Shown piece after piece: positions 15,386 through 24,548 of a DNA stretch of 64,000 bases. The notes below the pieces were generated by a model, which saw only the letters and a list, made by a program, of their open reading frames with translations, was not told the DNA's origin and did not search any database. The position numbers and the translations under genes are program-made. The stretch is from DASUPK01 sp963819715 (lineage in GTDB: Bacteria > Actinomycetota > Thermoleophilia > Solirubrobacterales > 70-9). Each line of letters opens with the position of its first letter. Position 1 is the first letter of the stretch. Location of the stretch: positions 777,233-841,232 of the forward strand of contig CAWFXE010000006.1 in NCBI GenBank assembly GCA_963819715.1, read 5' to 3'.

Positions 15386-15787
15386 GTGCCCTCGATCCGC
15401 AAAGAGATCCAGATCGACGCTCCGCCCGAGAAGGTCTGGGACGCTCTTTGCGACTTCGGAGCGCTGCACACGCGACTCGTCCCCGGTTTCGTCACCGACT
15501 GCCGGATGGACGGGGAGGATCGGCTCGTCACCTTCGCCTCCGGCGCCGTGATGCGCGAGGTTCTGATCGACCTCGACGACGAGGCGAAGCGGCTGGTCTG
15601 GTCGATCGTCGACGGGCCATACAGCCATCACAACGGGGCGGCGCAGGTGCTGCCGGAGGGGGATGGCACTCGCTTCGTCTGGGTCAGCGACCTACTGCCG
15701 GATGACGAGCAGCTGGTCCGCCTGACCGCCGAGTCAATGCAGGCCGGCGTCGAGACTGCGAAGAGGACCCTCGAGGCGGCGGACTAG
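15386..15787 (+). CDS. SRPBCC family (polyketide cyclase/START-like) protein
   Basis: A 133-residue protein opening with MPSIRKEIQIDAPPEKVWDA, the standard first strand and helix of START-like ligand-binding proteins, and closing with the long C-terminal helix LTAESMQAGVETAKRTLE. It probably binds a small hydrophobic ligand in the cytoplasm. GTG start at 15386, 7 bp after tig, so it may be co-transcribed. No specific role can be assigned. Confidence 0.8.
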   Translation: MPSIRKEIQIDAPPEKVWDALCDFGALHTRLVPGFVTDCRMDGEDRLVTFASGAVMREVLIDLDDEAKRLVWSIVDGPYSHHNGAAQVLPEGDGTRFVWVSDLLPDDEQLVRLTAESMQAGVETAKRTLEAAD

Positions 15788-15835
15788 ATCCCTGGACCCC
15801 GCGCTCCGCAGGGGTTCGGGAGGTGTTGAAGGGAC

Positions 15836-16432
15836 ATGAGACGCGCAATCGCCATCGGAGTGGCGGCCCTTGCCATGGCGCTTCCGGCGCCCGCTCTGGC
15901 GGCGAGCCAGCTTCGCCACTTCGAGGGCACCCTGCCACCGGTCGGCGTTCCCTCCCAGCCGCAACCCGGCGGGGTGATGCGCCTCGACGTCATCTTCAAG
16001 GACAAGCACGGACGGGGGAAGTTCACCCCGCGCACGCTCACCGCTGTGAACGTCGACGGGATGCCACTCACCTTCTGCGCGAACCAGCCGGGCCAGCCAA
16101 CGTCGCAAGGCACGCTCACCGGCGCCTTCCCGACGCAGGCCAAGTTCATGGCGACGGGCCGTAAGCCCGGGCAGGCCAAGCCGAAGAAGAACCGCTACAG
16201 CTACAGCACCTCCACCGCCTTCACCACCTTCACGGGGAACATCGGCACCAGGATCTACAAGGTTCAGGGTAAGGGCCCCGTGCTGGCCTTCAGCACGCTG
16301 ACCGTCGACCGATACGACTTCCCGCCGCCCGGCCCGGAGAACTGCACCTCCGGCGGGCCGCGTGGGGCGTCGGGCACCCAGTGCCGGCGAGCCGGCGAGT
16401 CGAACCCGCTGCCGCTCTGCCGGATCGACTAG
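15836..16432 (+). CDS. Secreted protein of unknown function
   Basis: The 198-residue product has a clear signal peptide (MRRAIAIGVAALAMALPAPALAA, probable cleavage after ALA near residue 22). The mature part is beta-rich with no recognised domain, includes a basic KPGQAKPKKNRYSYSTST segment, and has four cysteines in its last third that could form disulfides. It ends 4 bp inside the convergent DUF488 gene. Not recognised; the style is common among thermoleophilial exported proteins. Confidence 0.65.
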   Translation: MRRAIAIGVAALAMALPAPALAASQLRHFEGTLPPVGVPSQPQPGGVMRLDVIFKDKHGRGKFTPRTLTAVNVDGMPLTFCANQPGQPTSQGTLTGAFPTQAKFMATGRKPGQAKPKKNRYSYSTSTAFTTFTGNIGTRIYKVQGKGPVLAFSTLTVDRYDFPPPGPENCTSGGPRGASGTQCRRAGESNPLPLCRID

Positions 16433-16971
16433 ATCCCGAGTGAGGTCTGTGGCTCGGGGTAGGTGACCCGGCCGTTGTCCACGACCGCGGACTCGGTCAT
16501 CTCGTGCGGTGTCAGCGAGCCGTCCGGCCCGAGATGCAGCACCGGCCATCCCCTCGCGGTCAGGACGTCGGCCAGCAGCCGCCGGTGGCAGTGCTGCCAG
16601 TCGCCCTCCGCGCACATCACCGCGGTCCGGCGCTCGAGCGCCAGGGACTCGAGCATCTCGAGCCCCGCCTGAAAGGACTCGGTCGCCATGTGATCCGCGT
16701 AGCCGCGAAAGGCCCCATCCGGGACGGCGGTGTTGACCGAATCGGGATGGGACTCGCGGCGGCCCCCCAGGTCTCCACCGAGCGGCGCGTAGCCGACCCC
16801 TGCCGCCTTCATCGTCCCCGCTAGCGCCGAGCGGTTGAACTGCGGATAGCGGGAGCGGGGGTTGGCGCGGACATCGACGATCAGCTCGACCCCGGCGCCG
16901 CGAACCAGGTCGAGGAACTCGCGATCCTCGTGGTTCGAGTGGCCGACGGTGAGGATCTCCTTCACTCTCAC
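16429..16971 (-). CDS. DUF488 domain protein
   Basis: A 180-residue protein with the DUF488 signature: TVGHSNHEDREFLDLV at the start, LIVDVRANPRSRYPQFNRSAL (the Arg-Pro-region near residue 35), and the conserved AVMCAEGDWQHCHRRLLADVL near residues 115-135 with C..C..H..R. The biochemical role of the family is unknown, though it sits close to DNA repair or stress genes in many genomes. GTG start at 16971 overlaps the stop of the upstream cupin gene by 4 bp (GTGA), so they form an operon. Confidence 0.85.
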   Translation of the reverse strand: MRVKEILTVGHSNHEDREFLDLVRGAGVELIVDVRANPRSRYPQFNRSALAGTMKAAGVGYAPLGGDLGGRRESHPDSVNTAVPDGAFRGYADHMATESFQAGLEMLESLALERRTAVMCAEGDWQHCHRRLLADVLTARGWPVLHLGPDGSLTPHEMTESAVVDNGRVTYPEPQTSLGI

Positions 16972-17330
16972 TCGCAGAGCACCGTGTCCTCGTGGGAGTA
17001 GGGAGGGGCGCAGCTGCAGAGGACGACGAGCGTCTCCGCCCCCGTGTTCCAGAGCTTGTGCCGCGTGCCCGGCGGGATCACGACGACATCGCCGGCGCTC
17101 ACCTCGGTCTCACCGTCCCCCAGGCGCATCCGGCCAGAGCCCGATGCGAAGCGGTAGATCTCCTCCGAGGCGCGGTGGAGGTGCTCGATCGTCTCCCCTC
17201 CGGGAGGCACCGTCGCCTCGGCAAGGGACTGCTTCACGGCGTTGCCCGGCGCCGGGCCCGCGATCTCGCGCACCGACGACCCGTCCCGGGTCAAATAGGC
17301 CTCGCGCTCCTCCGCGCGCACTACCTCCAT
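16968..17330 (-). CDS. Cupin domain protein
   Basis: A single-domain cupin of 120 residues. The metal-binding motif 1 is present as EHLHRASEEIYRFASGSGRM (H, H, E) and motif 2 as VIPPGTRHKLWNTG with the final histidine. Such proteins bind a metal and act as isomerases, dioxygenases or sugar binders; the substrate is unknown. Start set at ATG 17330, 10 nt from TAGGGT. It is divergent from clpP, with 70 bp of shared promoter region. Confidence 0.82.
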   Translation of the reverse strand: MEVVRAEEREAYLTRDGSSVREIAGPAPGNAVKQSLAEATVPPGGETIEHLHRASEEIYRFASGSGRMRLGDGETEVSAGDVVVIPPGTRHKLWNTGAETLVVLCSCAPPYSHEDTVLCE

Positions 17331-17346
17331 TTCGATGCCGACCCTA
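17331..17346 (-). promoter_or_regulatory. Near-leaderless promoter, cupin-DUF488 operon
   Basis: TAGGGT on the minus strand, 10 nt before the ATG at 17330. Confidence 0.4.
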
Positions 17347-17384
17347 CCCGCGCCCGCGCCGGTTTGCCCGCCGCCGCCGGTCGC

Positions 17385-17400
17385 TAGACTGCCGCGTCCA
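17385..17400 (+). promoter_or_regulatory. Near-leaderless promoter, clpP
   Basis: TAGACT then 10 nt to the ATG at 17401. Confidence 0.45.
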
Positions 17401-17971
<571 letters not shown>

Positions 17972-17985
<14 letters not shown>

Positions 17986-18766
17986 ACGGTTCGTTCTCCT
18001 CCCGATCGCGCTCGTCGCGGTCCTGATAGTTCCGACAGCGGTCGCTGACGACGCGATCGTTCAGAAGGCTTCCGTCTCTCCGGATCGTGGCCTCACGGAT
18101 TCAACCGGCGGCGTTCGCATCGATTTCCGGATCAGCAGCTCGGCGCCCGCCGATGTGACGATCAAGATCGCCGGGTCCGGGGACGAGGTCCGGCGGATCG
18201 AGGTTCCCGGAGTACAGCCGGGAGACGACAAGACGGTCAAGTGGGACGGCCTGACGAACGGCGGGCGACTCGTGGCCGACGGGACGTACCGCGTGGTCGT
18301 CGCCGTTGCAGGTGGCAACGAGAAGGAGGCCGGGAGCGTCGAGCTCCACAGCCACTTCTATCCGGTCCGCGGCCCCCACGGGGCGCGCGGCCCGGTCGGA
18401 GAGTTCGGCGCGCCACGCAATGGAGGCCGGGTCCACAAGGGCTTCGACGTCACCGCGCGCTGCGGGACTCCTCTCGCGGCGGCGGTCACCGGCACGATCG
18501 TCAAACGCGCGTATGACTCGCGCCTCGACGGCAACTTCATCGTGCTCCGCGGATTGGGGGAGCGGCGCAAGTACTGGTACGCCCACATGGTCCATCCTTC
18601 GACGTTCCAGAAGGGAGACCTGGTTCACGTCGGCCAGATCGTCGGGTACGTGGGCAAGACCGGCAACGCGCGGACGGTCGGCTGCCACCTCCATTTCGAG
18701 ATCCACGTCAGCGGCAGCCCGGTGAATCCGCGGCCCTATCTACGGGCCTGGGACCGGTACAGCTAG
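17972..18766 (+). CDS. Secreted M23-family peptidase (LytM-like)
   Basis: Exported murein hydrolase-like protein of 264 residues. It has a signal peptide (RRFVLLPIALVAVLIVPTAVA), an Ig-like FlgD-type segment (about 40-115, including WDGLTNGGRLVADGTYRV), then the LytM domain: HKGFDV supplies the first His/Asp zinc ligands (about 158-163) and HLHFEIH the last histidines (about 242-248). All zinc ligands are present, so activity is likely. The TTG at 17972 lies inside clpP, implying translational coupling. Confidence 0.85.
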
Positions 18767-19605
18767 CGCTTCTTGATCAGCTTGACCGGCTGAGACTGGA
18801 CGTTGGGGTCGCCACCGTCCGGCGTGAAGGTCACGGACACGGTGGTCCGGGCCTTGCCTCTCTTCTTGAGGGTCCTCTTCAGCTTGCCGGCCGGGACCGC
18901 GGTTAGCGTCGCCGTCCCGGGGGCGTTGCCCAAAGTTGCCTCCTGAGGCTTGAAGCGCTTCCCCCAAACCACAAATTTGCCTGGGCCGGTGCCGGTGGCG
19001 GTGACGGTCACCGTGCCCCTGCGCTTGTTGCGACCGCTCACCGCAAAGGTGAAGATGTTCGAGACCTCGACCTGGGCGGCGACGTTCAGCCGGACGCCCG
19101 AATTGGGCTGGAAGGTCGCCGACTGTCCGTCCGGGGGTGGCGTGACCGGGCCGGTGACCCAGTCGGTCTCGCCGCTAACGGCGAAGCCGCAGGCCACGGG
19201 GAAGTTGGTCGCGATGCCAGGGACGAGCCCGAGGACGTCCCCCGGCATGACGGCGAGGTCGACCGCGAAGGTGTTCACGGCCGACGGCGTCAGGGGTCGA
19301 GGGCCGTCGTGAGTAACCGCGAGGAACTGGTCACCTCCCAGCGGGCGGAAGACCGTCATCGTGAGCTCCTGGCCAGTTGTCGCGAGCGCGTGCGTGCTCC
19401 ACGAGCTGATCCGGGTGCCGTTTGCGGGAACGACGTAGCCTCGGCCCGACGTGATCGTCGGCTGCGCATATGAGCCGGAGGTGGGCCCGCAGTTGTTCGG
19501 GGTGAAGCCCGCGGGCGGCAGCTGGCCGATGGGGGCCGAGGCAAGGGCCGGGGAGGCGCAGAGGAGCGCCAGGACTCCCCCGATCCCGACGACAAGTCGC
19601 TTCAT
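18763..19605 (-). CDS. Secreted beta-rich protein of unknown function
   Basis: A 280-residue exported protein: signal peptide MKRLVVGIGGVLALLCASPALASA, then a beta-sandwich-like region rich in Gly, Thr and Pro. The C-terminal part contains KLKRTLKKRGKARTTVSVTFTPDGG, a Lys-rich bacterial Ig-like module I have often seen in thermoleophilial exported proteins. It is convergent with the M23 peptidase gene (4-bp overlap). No catalytic motif was found. Confidence 0.7.
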   Translation of the reverse strand: MKRLVVGIGGVLALLCASPALASAPIGQLPPAGFTPNNCGPTSGSYAQPTITSGRGYVVPANGTRISSWSTHALATTGQELTMTVFRPLGGDQFLAVTHDGPRPLTPSAVNTFAVDLAVMPGDVLGLVPGIATNFPVACGFAVSGETDWVTGPVTPPPDGQSATFQPNSGVRLNVAAQVEVSNIFTFAVSGRNKRRGTVTVTATGTGPGKFVVWGKRFKPQEATLGNAPGTATLTAVPAGKLKRTLKKRGKARTTVSVTFTPDGGDPNVQSQPVKLIKKR

Positions 19606-19617
19606 GTGACGACCTTA
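19606..19617 (-). promoter_or_regulatory. Leaderless promoter, secreted protein gene
   Basis: TAAGGT on the minus strand, 6 nt before the ATG at 19605. Confidence 0.5.
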
Positions 19618-19941
19618 ACCCGCCGCGAGCGCGAACGGGCTGCCCTCGGAGTCGCGGCACACAGCCCAGCGCTCGCCTGGATGGATCACCGAGCCGCCGA
19701 GGTCCTGGACGCGCTGAAGGGTGGCGGGAAGATCGGGCACGGTGAAATAGGGGAGCGAAGCGGTGTCTCCGGGACCTGGTCCACGCTCGTGCACTCCGAC
19801 GCGGAGATCGCCATTGTCGATCTCCCACCCCTGTCCAGCATCGCTGGGTCTTGGCGCGAACTTTGCATCGAGCAAGTCGCTCCAGAACCTCCGGGCGCGG
19901 TCAGGATCGTCAGCCGGGAACTCGATCAGCGGGGAAGACAT
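19615..19941 (-). CDS. VOC / glyoxalase-like protein
   Basis: A 108-residue vicinal-oxygen-chelate fold protein: PLIEFPADDPDRARRFWSDLL is the usual first strand and helix, and VPDLPATLQRVQDLGGSVIHP the second module, ending in CRDSEGSPFALAA. A metal-binding Glu/His set is not obvious, so it may be a binding protein rather than an enzyme. Its stop lies inside the promoter region of the secreted protein gene. Confidence 0.78.
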   Translation of the reverse strand: MSSPLIEFPADDPDRARRFWSDLLDAKFAPRPSDAGQGWEIDNGDLRVGVHERGPGPGDTASLPYFTVPDLPATLQRVQDLGGSVIHPGERWAVCRDSEGSPFALAAG

Positions 19942-20015
19942 GACGAGTCAGTGTCCCACCCAGGCGGCGGAGGGCGAAACAAGTCGTAGGCGAGAGGGCA
20001 ACGCCCGGCGATTTC

Positions 20016-20219
20016 CTAACGACCAGGCTGGACCGCAATCATCGCGATCAGCCCGATACTGAAGATCGCGAAAGCAATGCCGCCAAGCGGTCCGGCGAGG
20101 TAGAAACCCAGGAAGGCGAGGCCAAAGACCGCCGCCGCGGCGAGCGTCACCGCTACGCCGACGAGGTCGGATTCCAGCCAATGCCGCATTCTGTCGAGGA
20201 TTCGCTTCATCCCCACCAT
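20016..20219 (-). CDS. Small two-helix membrane protein
   Basis: About 67 residues (MVGMKRILDRMRHWLESDLV onward) with two hydrophobic helices (GVAVTLAAAAVFGLAFLGFYLAG and GGIAFAIFSIGLIAMIAV). No family is recognised. The start could be the ATG at 20219, 20210 or 20246. Nothing nearby suggests a function. Confidence 0.5.
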   Translation of the reverse strand: MVGMKRILDRMRHWLESDLVGVAVTLAAAAVFGLAFLGFYLAGPLGGIAFAIFSIGLIAMIAVQPGR

Positions 20220-20310
20220 GGTCGCCGTTACCGGCCAGCGCTTCATCCGTGCGCACTGCGGCCCTGCGCTCCGTAGTGGCCACTCAAACGGTGCCGGTCA
20301 GCACGCCGGC

Positions 20311-21546
20311 TCAGAGAACGGCGGATTCCGAAAGCCGCGCGATCGTCAGCAGCTCGACCTGGCCGGAGAAGCTCTGCGGGTCGAGGCCTGTGAGCTCGCC
20401 GATTCGGCGCAGCCGGTAGCGCACGGTGTTGGGGTGGACGTAGAGGGCCTCGGCGGTGCGCGCCACGTCGAGATCGGAGTCCAGATAGACGCGCAGCGTC
20501 TCCATCAGCCCGCCGTTTCCGCTGTCCCTCAGGGGCGCCGCCTCCATGGCGATCGAGGTCCGGGTCGATCGGTCCGTTGACGCGATCAGATGCTCGAAGG
20601 GGGAGAGCTCGGAGAGGGAGACGATCGGGCGGTCGGGGTTTGAGCGGCGCAACGCCTGGTGGGCCTCGACGTAGCGCTGACCGACCTCGCCGAGGCCGCG
20701 GCAGACGCCGCTGACGCCGATCAGCATCTGGATCGCGTGGTCGCGCTCGGCGCTGACGCGCGCGACATCGAGGGCGACGCCGATCACCTCCGGGCTCTTG
20801 CCGCCGAGGGGCAGGACGGCGGCGACCTCGTCCTGCCGCACGACGACCAAGGCGCGCGAGCCGATCGACGCGGCGATCGCGTTGGCAGCCTCCGCCAGGG
20901 CGCGATCGTCCGCGGCCGGAGCCTCCTGTAGCGACGCGACCGCCACGAGCAGGTCCGCATCCCGTTCGAGGCCCAGGCCCAGGGTCTCCGTCTCCGCGTC
21001 ATCGGGCAGCCGCCCGGCCAGCAGGTTCTCGAGGAGGTCGCGGTGGCGGCGCTGGATCAGCTCGGCCAGCTGGCCGGATTCCCGCAGGTAGGCCTCGGCG
21101 ACGTGGGTGCTGGCGAGGTCGATGTACTCCATGGCCTCGCCCGCGAGGCGGATGGCGGCCTCGCGGCCGGCCGGGGAGCTCGCGGCCTCGTCCACGATTG
21201 CCTGCCAGAGCGTGCGGTGCCCGACGCGGAAGGCCTGCAGGAGCCCGTCGAGGGGCACCCCCTGGTGGACGCGGCGGGCGGCGGCGTCGCGCGCGAAGGT
21301 GAGGTCGGAGCGGTCGGGATCGCGGCCGGCGCGCAGCGAGCGCATCAGCAGGTCGACGTGGAGGCGGCAGTGCTCGCGGACGTCGCTCAGCAGCGCCTCG
21401 CCGCCGGGCCGGTCATACGAGCCGATCTCGCCGAGGATCGCCCCCAGCATCGCCTCGGCCAGCTCGTCCTCTCGCAGCTCGAGCGCCGCCAGAACGCGCT
21501 CGATCTCCTCTGTGACGCCGGCCGTCCCGTCGGCAACCAGCTCCAT
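20311..21546 (-). CDS. PucR family transcriptional regulator (CdaR-like)
   Basis: DNA-binding regulator of 411 residues. The N-terminal sensory region (about 1-170) is helical with no named ligand domain. A central GGDEF-like fold common in this family follows, and the C-terminal PucR helix-turn-helix reads LRVYLDSDLDVARTAEALYVHPNTVRYRLRRIGELTG (about 360-397). It faces the Tat-signal protein and GMC oxidoreductase genes across 106 bp that contain palindromes, so it probably controls that operon. TAGGGT lies 8 nt upstream of its own ATG. Confidence 0.9.
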   Translation of the reverse strand: MELVADGTAGVTEEIERVLAALELREDELAEAMLGAILGEIGSYDRPGGEALLSDVREHCRLHVDLLMRSLRAGRDPDRSDLTFARDAAARRVHQGVPLDGLLQAFRVGHRTLWQAIVDEAASSPAGREAAIRLAGEAMEYIDLASTHVAEAYLRESGQLAELIQRRHRDLLENLLAGRLPDDAETETLGLGLERDADLLVAVASLQEAPAADDRALAEAANAIAASIGSRALVVVRQDEVAAVLPLGGKSPEVIGVALDVARVSAERDHAIQMLIGVSGVCRGLGEVGQRYVEAHQALRRSNPDRPIVSLSELSPFEHLIASTDRSTRTSIAMEAAPLRDSGNGGLMETLRVYLDSDLDVARTAEALYVHPNTVRYRLRRIGELTGLDPQSFSGQVELLTIARLSESAVL

Positions 21547-21560
21547 CGCCGACGACCCTA
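21547..21560 (-). promoter_or_regulatory. Near-leaderless promoter, PucR regulator gene
   Basis: TAGGGT on the minus strand, 8 nt before the ATG at 21546. Confidence 0.45.
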
Positions 21561-21583
21561 GCCGACTTTGTCCTTACCCACAA

Positions 21584-21595
21584 GTCGGTACCGAC
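21584..21595 (+). promoter_or_regulatory. 12-bp perfect palindrome, candidate operator
   Basis: GTCGGTACCGAC between the divergent PucR and Tat/GMC genes. A third copy of the CCGAC half-site lies at 21563-21567. Confidence 0.5.
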
Positions 21596-21622
21596 ATCTT
21601 TGTCGCGTCAGCCAATGAACTC

Positions 21623-21638
21623 AGGCACGCTCGTGCCT
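21623..21638 (+). promoter_or_regulatory. 16-bp inverted repeat abutting the -10 box, candidate operator
   Basis: AGGCACG-CT-CGTGCCT. Its last base is the first base of the TAAGGT -10 hexamer of the Tat-signal gene, a position where a bound repressor would block RNA polymerase. Confidence 0.5.
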
Positions 21639-21652
21639 AAGGTCCGGCGCGC
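21638..21652 (+). promoter_or_regulatory. Near-leaderless promoter, Tat-signal/GMC operon
   Basis: TAAGGT then 9 nt to the ATG at 21653. Confidence 0.45.
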
Positions 21653-22687
21653 ATGGAGGAGGTGGGATTCAGCAGGCGGACGTTCCTGTGGCGGACGGGC
21701 AGTCTCGGGGCTGCCGCGACCGTTGCGCTCTACCCCTCGATCGCCAAGGCCGCCGGCGCCCTCGATCCGCTGATCGATGACATCGCAGCGCCGGCTCTGA
21801 AGATCCTCGCCCGCGACACGATCGCCGGACTGGTCGCCTTCGAGGTGCCCGGGTCGGACAAGTACTCGCAGGCGCAGGGCGTGACCAGCCCGACGCCCGG
21901 CGGGATCGATGCCAGAGGCGACGAGCTCTTCCTGATCGACCTCGACGACTTCCTGCCGTTCCCCGACACCTACGTCCACGACCTCGCGGCCGCGTTCACC
22001 ACGACGGTCTCTGAGATCCCGATTCCGCTCGACCTGCTCGGGCCGCTCGCCAAGCTCGGCGAGGGCTTCGCCGCGCAGATGGATGACGCACTGCGCGCGC
22101 TCACCCAGAGCGACGCCGCCGTGCCGCTGTCGCTGGTGATCGCCCTGATGCTCAACTTCCTCGCGACTCAGGTGAACCCGGCCTCGATCGCGGGCCCGAT
22201 CGCCACCTCTCCGTTCGCCAACCTCTCCTTCAAGGACAAGGCGAAGGCCCTGGAAGCGCTCGAGGCCACCGACTCGGACCTGGTGGCGACTCTCGACGCC
22301 AACGCGCCCGAGCCGCTCAAGGCCTCCTTGTCGGGGCTCCTCAAGTTCGTCGGCGGCGCCTTGCAGGAGTTCGGCACCTACCTCTCCTATGGCGAGTGGG
22401 GCGTCTACGACCCGGCCACCAAGACGGTCAGCCAGCGCCCCGTCGGTTGGGACCTCACCAGCTACATGCCGGGGCGAACGACCCCGGCCGACGGCTGGGA
22501 TGAGTTCCTCGGCTACTTCCAGGGTCGACAGAGCACCGCCACAGACCCGAGCGTCCTCGCTGCGGCCGCGGCCTCGGCCCCGGGAGGCGCCGCCGCGGCC
22601 GCCGGGGACGCCTCGACCGGCGGGGTCACGACCAAGCGGAAGAGGCATCACAAGCACCACCGAAAGCACCACAGGAGGAAGAAGTAA
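21653..22687 (+). CDS. Tat-exported partner protein of a GMC oxidoreductase (gluconate 2-dehydrogenase subunit 3-like)
   Basis: A 344-residue protein with a twin-arginine signal (SRRTFLWRTG then a hydrophobic stretch to SIAKAAG). The helical body ends with LSYGEWGVYDPATKTVSQRP and VGWDLTSYMPG, a pattern reminiscent of small subunits that accompany GMC dehydrogenases. The extreme C-terminus is KRKRHHKHHRKHHRRKK, an unusual His/Arg/Lys tail. The stop overlaps the start of the GMC gene by one base (TAATG). The GMC protein has no signal of its own, so co-export by this partner is likely but inferred. Confidence 0.68.
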   Translation: MEEVGFSRRTFLWRTGSLGAAATVALYPSIAKAAGALDPLIDDIAAPALKILARDTIAGLVAFEVPGSDKYSQAQGVTSPTPGGIDARGDELFLIDLDDFLPFPDTYVHDLAAAFTTTVSEIPIPLDLLGPLAKLGEGFAAQMDDALRALTQSDAAVPLSLVIALMLNFLATQVNPASIAGPIATSPFANLSFKDKAKALEALEATDSDLVATLDANAPEPLKASLSGLLKFVGGALQEFGTYLSYGEWGVYDPATKTVSQRPVGWDLTSYMPGRTTPADGWDEFLGYFQGRQSTATDPSVLAAAAASAPGGAAAAAGDASTGGVTTKRKRHHKHHRKHHRRKK

Positions 22688-24456
22688 TGCCCGACGTCAT
22701 CGTGATCGGAGCCGGTGGGGGTGGTCCCGTGATGGCGAAGGAGCTCGCCGCCCGCGGCCTCGACGTATTGCTGCTCGAAGCGGGTCCCTGGTACCGCGAC
22801 CCGGAGAACGAGTGGTCGAAGTTCGAGCACGACGCCAACGACCCGCTGACCGGCTACTTCCGATTCGGCCCGTCCGACCGCAAGAAGCCGGCCTGGTTCC
22901 GCGAGACGCCGCAGAACTCCTTTCTCTGGCAGCTGGCGGGAGTTGGGGGCACGACCCAGCACTACTACGGCAACTGCCCGCGCGCCCAGCCGGGTGTGTT
23001 CGAGGGCTACAGCGGCTCAGACGCCGGTTCCTTCGACGGGCACCGGTTCCCGTTCTCATACCAAGAGCTGATCCCCTACTACGAGTGGGTCGAGGCGACG
23101 CTGCCGGTCCAGACCGCGGCCATGGGCACCAAGGAGCAGCTCTTCTTCGAGGGCGCCCAGGGAATCGGCCTGCCGGTCAATACGACCAAGGACATCACCC
23201 AGAACAGCTTCCGGCCTCAGGAGAACGCGATCCTTCAGCCGCAGGGGACCGCCGGCAAGACCAGTGACTCATCGCAGCTGCTCTATCCGCAGGCCCAGGG
23301 GTGCACCTTCTGCGGCTACTGCTTCGAGGGCTGCGTCGAGCCGCGCCACGCGCCGCGCAACCTGAAGGCAAAGCGCTCCACCGACAACTCCTACGCGCCG
23401 ATGGCCCTCACCGCCGACGCCTGGGCGCCGGGCGGCAAGGCCGTCACCCTCCTCCCGGATTCCTACGTCGACGAGATCCTCTACGAGCAGAGCGGCAGCA
23501 GCACGGTCGCGACGGGTGTCCGGTGGCACGACACGAACACGGGGGAGGCGCACACCGAGACCGCGAGGGTCGTGGTGATGGCCGGCGGATGCACCGAGGA
23601 CCCGCGCCTGTGGGAGAACAGCGGGCTGCCGGATCCGAACGGGTGGGTCGGACGCGGGTACACCGACCACTTCTTCGATTTTGTGATCGGGGTGTTCGAC
23701 GAGTACACCGGCAGCTCCAAGGGCGTGGGATCGTCGGCTCGCTGCGACTTCCCCGGTCATGGGGGACTCGAGAACGTGGGCCTGCCACCGGCGCTGCAGG
23801 CGTTCAGCATGGCCTTCTCGGACTCAGGGGTCCAGGGCTATTACGACAACGGTCGTGGCTTCAGCGGCACCTGGGACGGCAAGACCGGCCGGGTCCCCGG
23901 CGACGAGATGAAGGAGGTTCTCGCCGACGTCAACAAGCTGCTCAACGTCCTGGTGATCACCGACGACGACGTCGAGGCCCAGAACCGCGTCGTCCGCTCC
24001 TCGCTCCCCGGCGACGAGCAGGGCCCGATCCCGAAGGTGATCTTCAAGCAGCGCCAGCGCACGGCTCGGACACTGGCGAACCGCGAGTACTGCGCGGATC
24101 AGGCGTCGCGCCTGCTGCGCGCCGCGGGCGCCACCAAGGTCATCCGCATGGATTGGCCGCCGCTGATCCTCCACGTCCAGTCGACGATGCGGATGGGCTC
24201 GGACCCCGCGGATTCGGTCCTGGATGCCAACGCCGAGGCGCGCTTCGTCGAGCGGCTCTTCGTCAGCTCGAACTCCGCGCTTGCCAATGGCCTGGGCGGA
24301 CCGAACCCGACCCTGACGACTCAGGCGCTCGCCACCCGCACCGCCGAGAAGATCATGGGCAAGTACTTCGACGGTGAGCCCTGGGTCGGGATCGAGACGC
24401 CGACGAGCTCGATCGACGACAAGGTCACCCAGGCCGTCATCGATAGAGGGCTCTAA
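22687..24456 (+). CDS. GMC family FAD oxidoreductase with four-cysteine cluster
   Basis: FAD-dependent dehydrogenase of 589 residues. The dinucleotide fold is VIVIGAGGGGPVMAKELAARG (about 4-24) with the E of LLLEAGP; a second family motif is AGVGGTTQHYYGNCPR (about 92). The C-terminal GMC_oxred_C region has LHVQSTMRMGSDP and LANGLGGPNPTLTTQALATR. A CTFCGYCFEGC motif (about 206-216) gives a CxxCxxCxxxC spacing that could hold an Fe-S cluster, as seen in some cholesterol-oxidase-type GMC proteins. Likely substrate is an alcohol or sterol; which one is unknown. Confidence 0.88.
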   Translation: MPDVIVIGAGGGGPVMAKELAARGLDVLLLEAGPWYRDPENEWSKFEHDANDPLTGYFRFGPSDRKKPAWFRETPQNSFLWQLAGVGGTTQHYYGNCPRAQPGVFEGYSGSDAGSFDGHRFPFSYQELIPYYEWVEATLPVQTAAMGTKEQLFFEGAQGIGLPVNTTKDITQNSFRPQENAILQPQGTAGKTSDSSQLLYPQAQGCTFCGYCFEGCVEPRHAPRNLKAKRSTDNSYAPMALTADAWAPGGKAVTLLPDSYVDEILYEQSGSSTVATGVRWHDTNTGEAHTETARVVVMAGGCTEDPRLWENSGLPDPNGWVGRGYTDHFFDFVIGVFDEYTGSSKGVGSSARCDFPGHGGLENVGLPPALQAFSMAFSDSGVQGYYDNGRGFSGTWDGKTGRVPGDEMKEVLADVNKLLNVLVITDDDVEAQNRVVRSSLPGDEQGPIPKVIFKQRQRTARTLANREYCADQASRLLRAAGATKVIRMDWPPLILHVQSTMRMGSDPADSVLDANAEARFVERLFVSSNSALANGLGGPNPTLTTQALATRTAEKIMGKYFDGEPWVGIETPTSSIDDKVTQAVIDRGL

Positions 24457-24548
24457 CCCAGCTCGGGCGCCGGATTTCGTACTTCAGTTCGCCGGCTCCG
24501 CTGACGATGGTCGGTGCACAGGGGCACGTCGACGATCGGAGGACAAGG

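Noticed and set aside
24471..24548. N-terminal extension of the hypothetical protein to 24507
   Set aside because: GGAGGA 5 nt before the GTG at 24549 marks a better start.
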